Source of the DNA: JALYNX01 sp963746905
GTDB taxonomy: Bacteria; Actinomycetota; Acidimicrobiia; Spongiisociales; ZC4RG35
Length of the DNA: 64,000 nucleotides
Direction of reading: 5' to 3'
Assembly: GCA_963746905.1 (NCBI GenBank)
Contig: CAVVCY010000001.1
Location: forward strand, 62,001-126,000
Translations under genes and position numbers: made by a program
In this document: positions 63,799-64,000 of the stretch, in pieces
Layout: every line of letters starts with the position of its first letter
Numbering within the stretch: the first letter of the stretch is position 1
Notes under the pieces: generated by a model
Seen by the model: the letters and a program-made list of their open reading frames with translations, nothing else
Database searches by the model: none
What the model was told of the DNA's origin: nothing

Positions 63799-64000
63799 AT
63801 GAGCGGTGTAGTCGAACTGGTTGATCTGGAGAAGAAGTTCGGGGAAGTTCCCGCAGTCGACCGGATCAACCTCAAAATCGCCGACGGTGAGTTCTTCTCG
63901 TTACTCGGCCCGTCGGGATGCGGGAAGACCACAACGCTCCGTCTCGTCGCCGGATTCGAGCGGCCTGACGGTGGAGCCATCCTGATCGACGGCGTCGACC
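63799..64000 (+). CDS. ABC transporter ATP-binding protein, polyamine-type, truncated by window end
   Basis: An ATG at 63799 opens an ATPase with VELVDLEKKFG and Walker A LLGPSGCGKTT, then RLVAGFERPDGG. This N-terminus is that of the spermidine/putrescine (PotA) or quaternary-amine ABC importers. It lies 24 bases after the aminotransferase, so the operon continues off the window. Only about 67 residues are visible. Confidence 0.82.
   Translation, partial: MSGVVELVDLEKKFGEVPAVDRINLKIADGEFFSLLGPSGCGKTTTLRLVAGFERPDGGAILIDGVD

Noticed and set aside
1..64000. tRNA, rRNA, prophage or insertion sequence
   Set aside because: I looked for cloverleaf-like arms with CCA-adjacent ends, rRNA cores, integrase or transposase motifs and terminal repeats, and saw none; a covariance-model search would be needed to exclude a tRNA formally.

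Overview
The window is high-GC bacterial chromosome with frequent GTG and TTG starts and very little intergenic space. Gene content points to an actinobacterium, possibly an uncultured Acidimicrobiia-like lineage (inference). The signs are a WS/DGAT acyltransferase, an arylsulfatase resembling mycobacterial AtsA, a free-standing LigD-type polymerase domain, a Sap/GAP-type membrane protein, a LexA box of the actinobacterial form and many adenylate-cyclase/TPR/ECF-sigma proteins. I found no rRNA, tRNA, CRISPR array, phage or insertion sequence.

Layout. 1-3.6 kb: WS/DGAT (cut by the window edge), a frameshifted beta-lactamase-like hydrolase, a broken lipoprotein and a small membrane protein. 3.6-8.2 kb: pyruvate:ferredoxin oxidoreductase nifJ (one frameshift) overlapping a dihydroorotate-dehydrogenase-like gene. 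8.2-14 kb: a cyclase-ATPase-TPR giant, dinB with a LexA box touching its start codon, three 89-bp tandem repeats and a LigD-like primase/polymerase. 14-31.5 kb: mostly single housekeeping or metabolic genes (GNAT, lipase, alcohol dehydrogenase, ECF sigma with SnoaL, PEP-mutase family, isochorismatase, Lon, arylsulfatase, TRIC-type channel, MFS pump, kinase/flippase fusion). 31.5-36.5 kb: ECF sigma factor followed by membrane-anchored Asp-box propeller proteins and a lipoprotein. 36.5-48.6 kb: small stress and membrane genes, an LLM oxidoreductase, LtrA, a DpaL-like lyase, a TPR-cyclase, a DMT exporter and a CGNR regulator.

48.6-54 kb is the most unusual part. A subtilisin-like lipoprotein faces a TPR-CHAT caspase-like protease, which is followed by an ECF sigma factor and a short carboxypeptidase-regulatory-like protein. 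Together they look like a two-protease signalling or defence module. The CHAT gene keeps its His/Cys catalytic motifs but is interrupted by about eight reading-frame changes.

56.6-64 kb looks like a catabolic island for a methylated amine or related compound: FAD oxidoreductase, GcvT-like aminomethyltransferase, acyl-CoA dehydrogenase, Rieske oxygenase, class III aminotransferase and a polyamine-type ABC ATPase. A perfect 16-bp operator-like palindrome sits in its central divergent promoter.

Reading-frame breaks are unevenly spread. Long genes such as lon, the arylsulfatase gene and both cyclase genes are intact, whereas several secreted or signalling genes are broken repeatedly. Indel errors in the assembly and true gene decay both remain possible.
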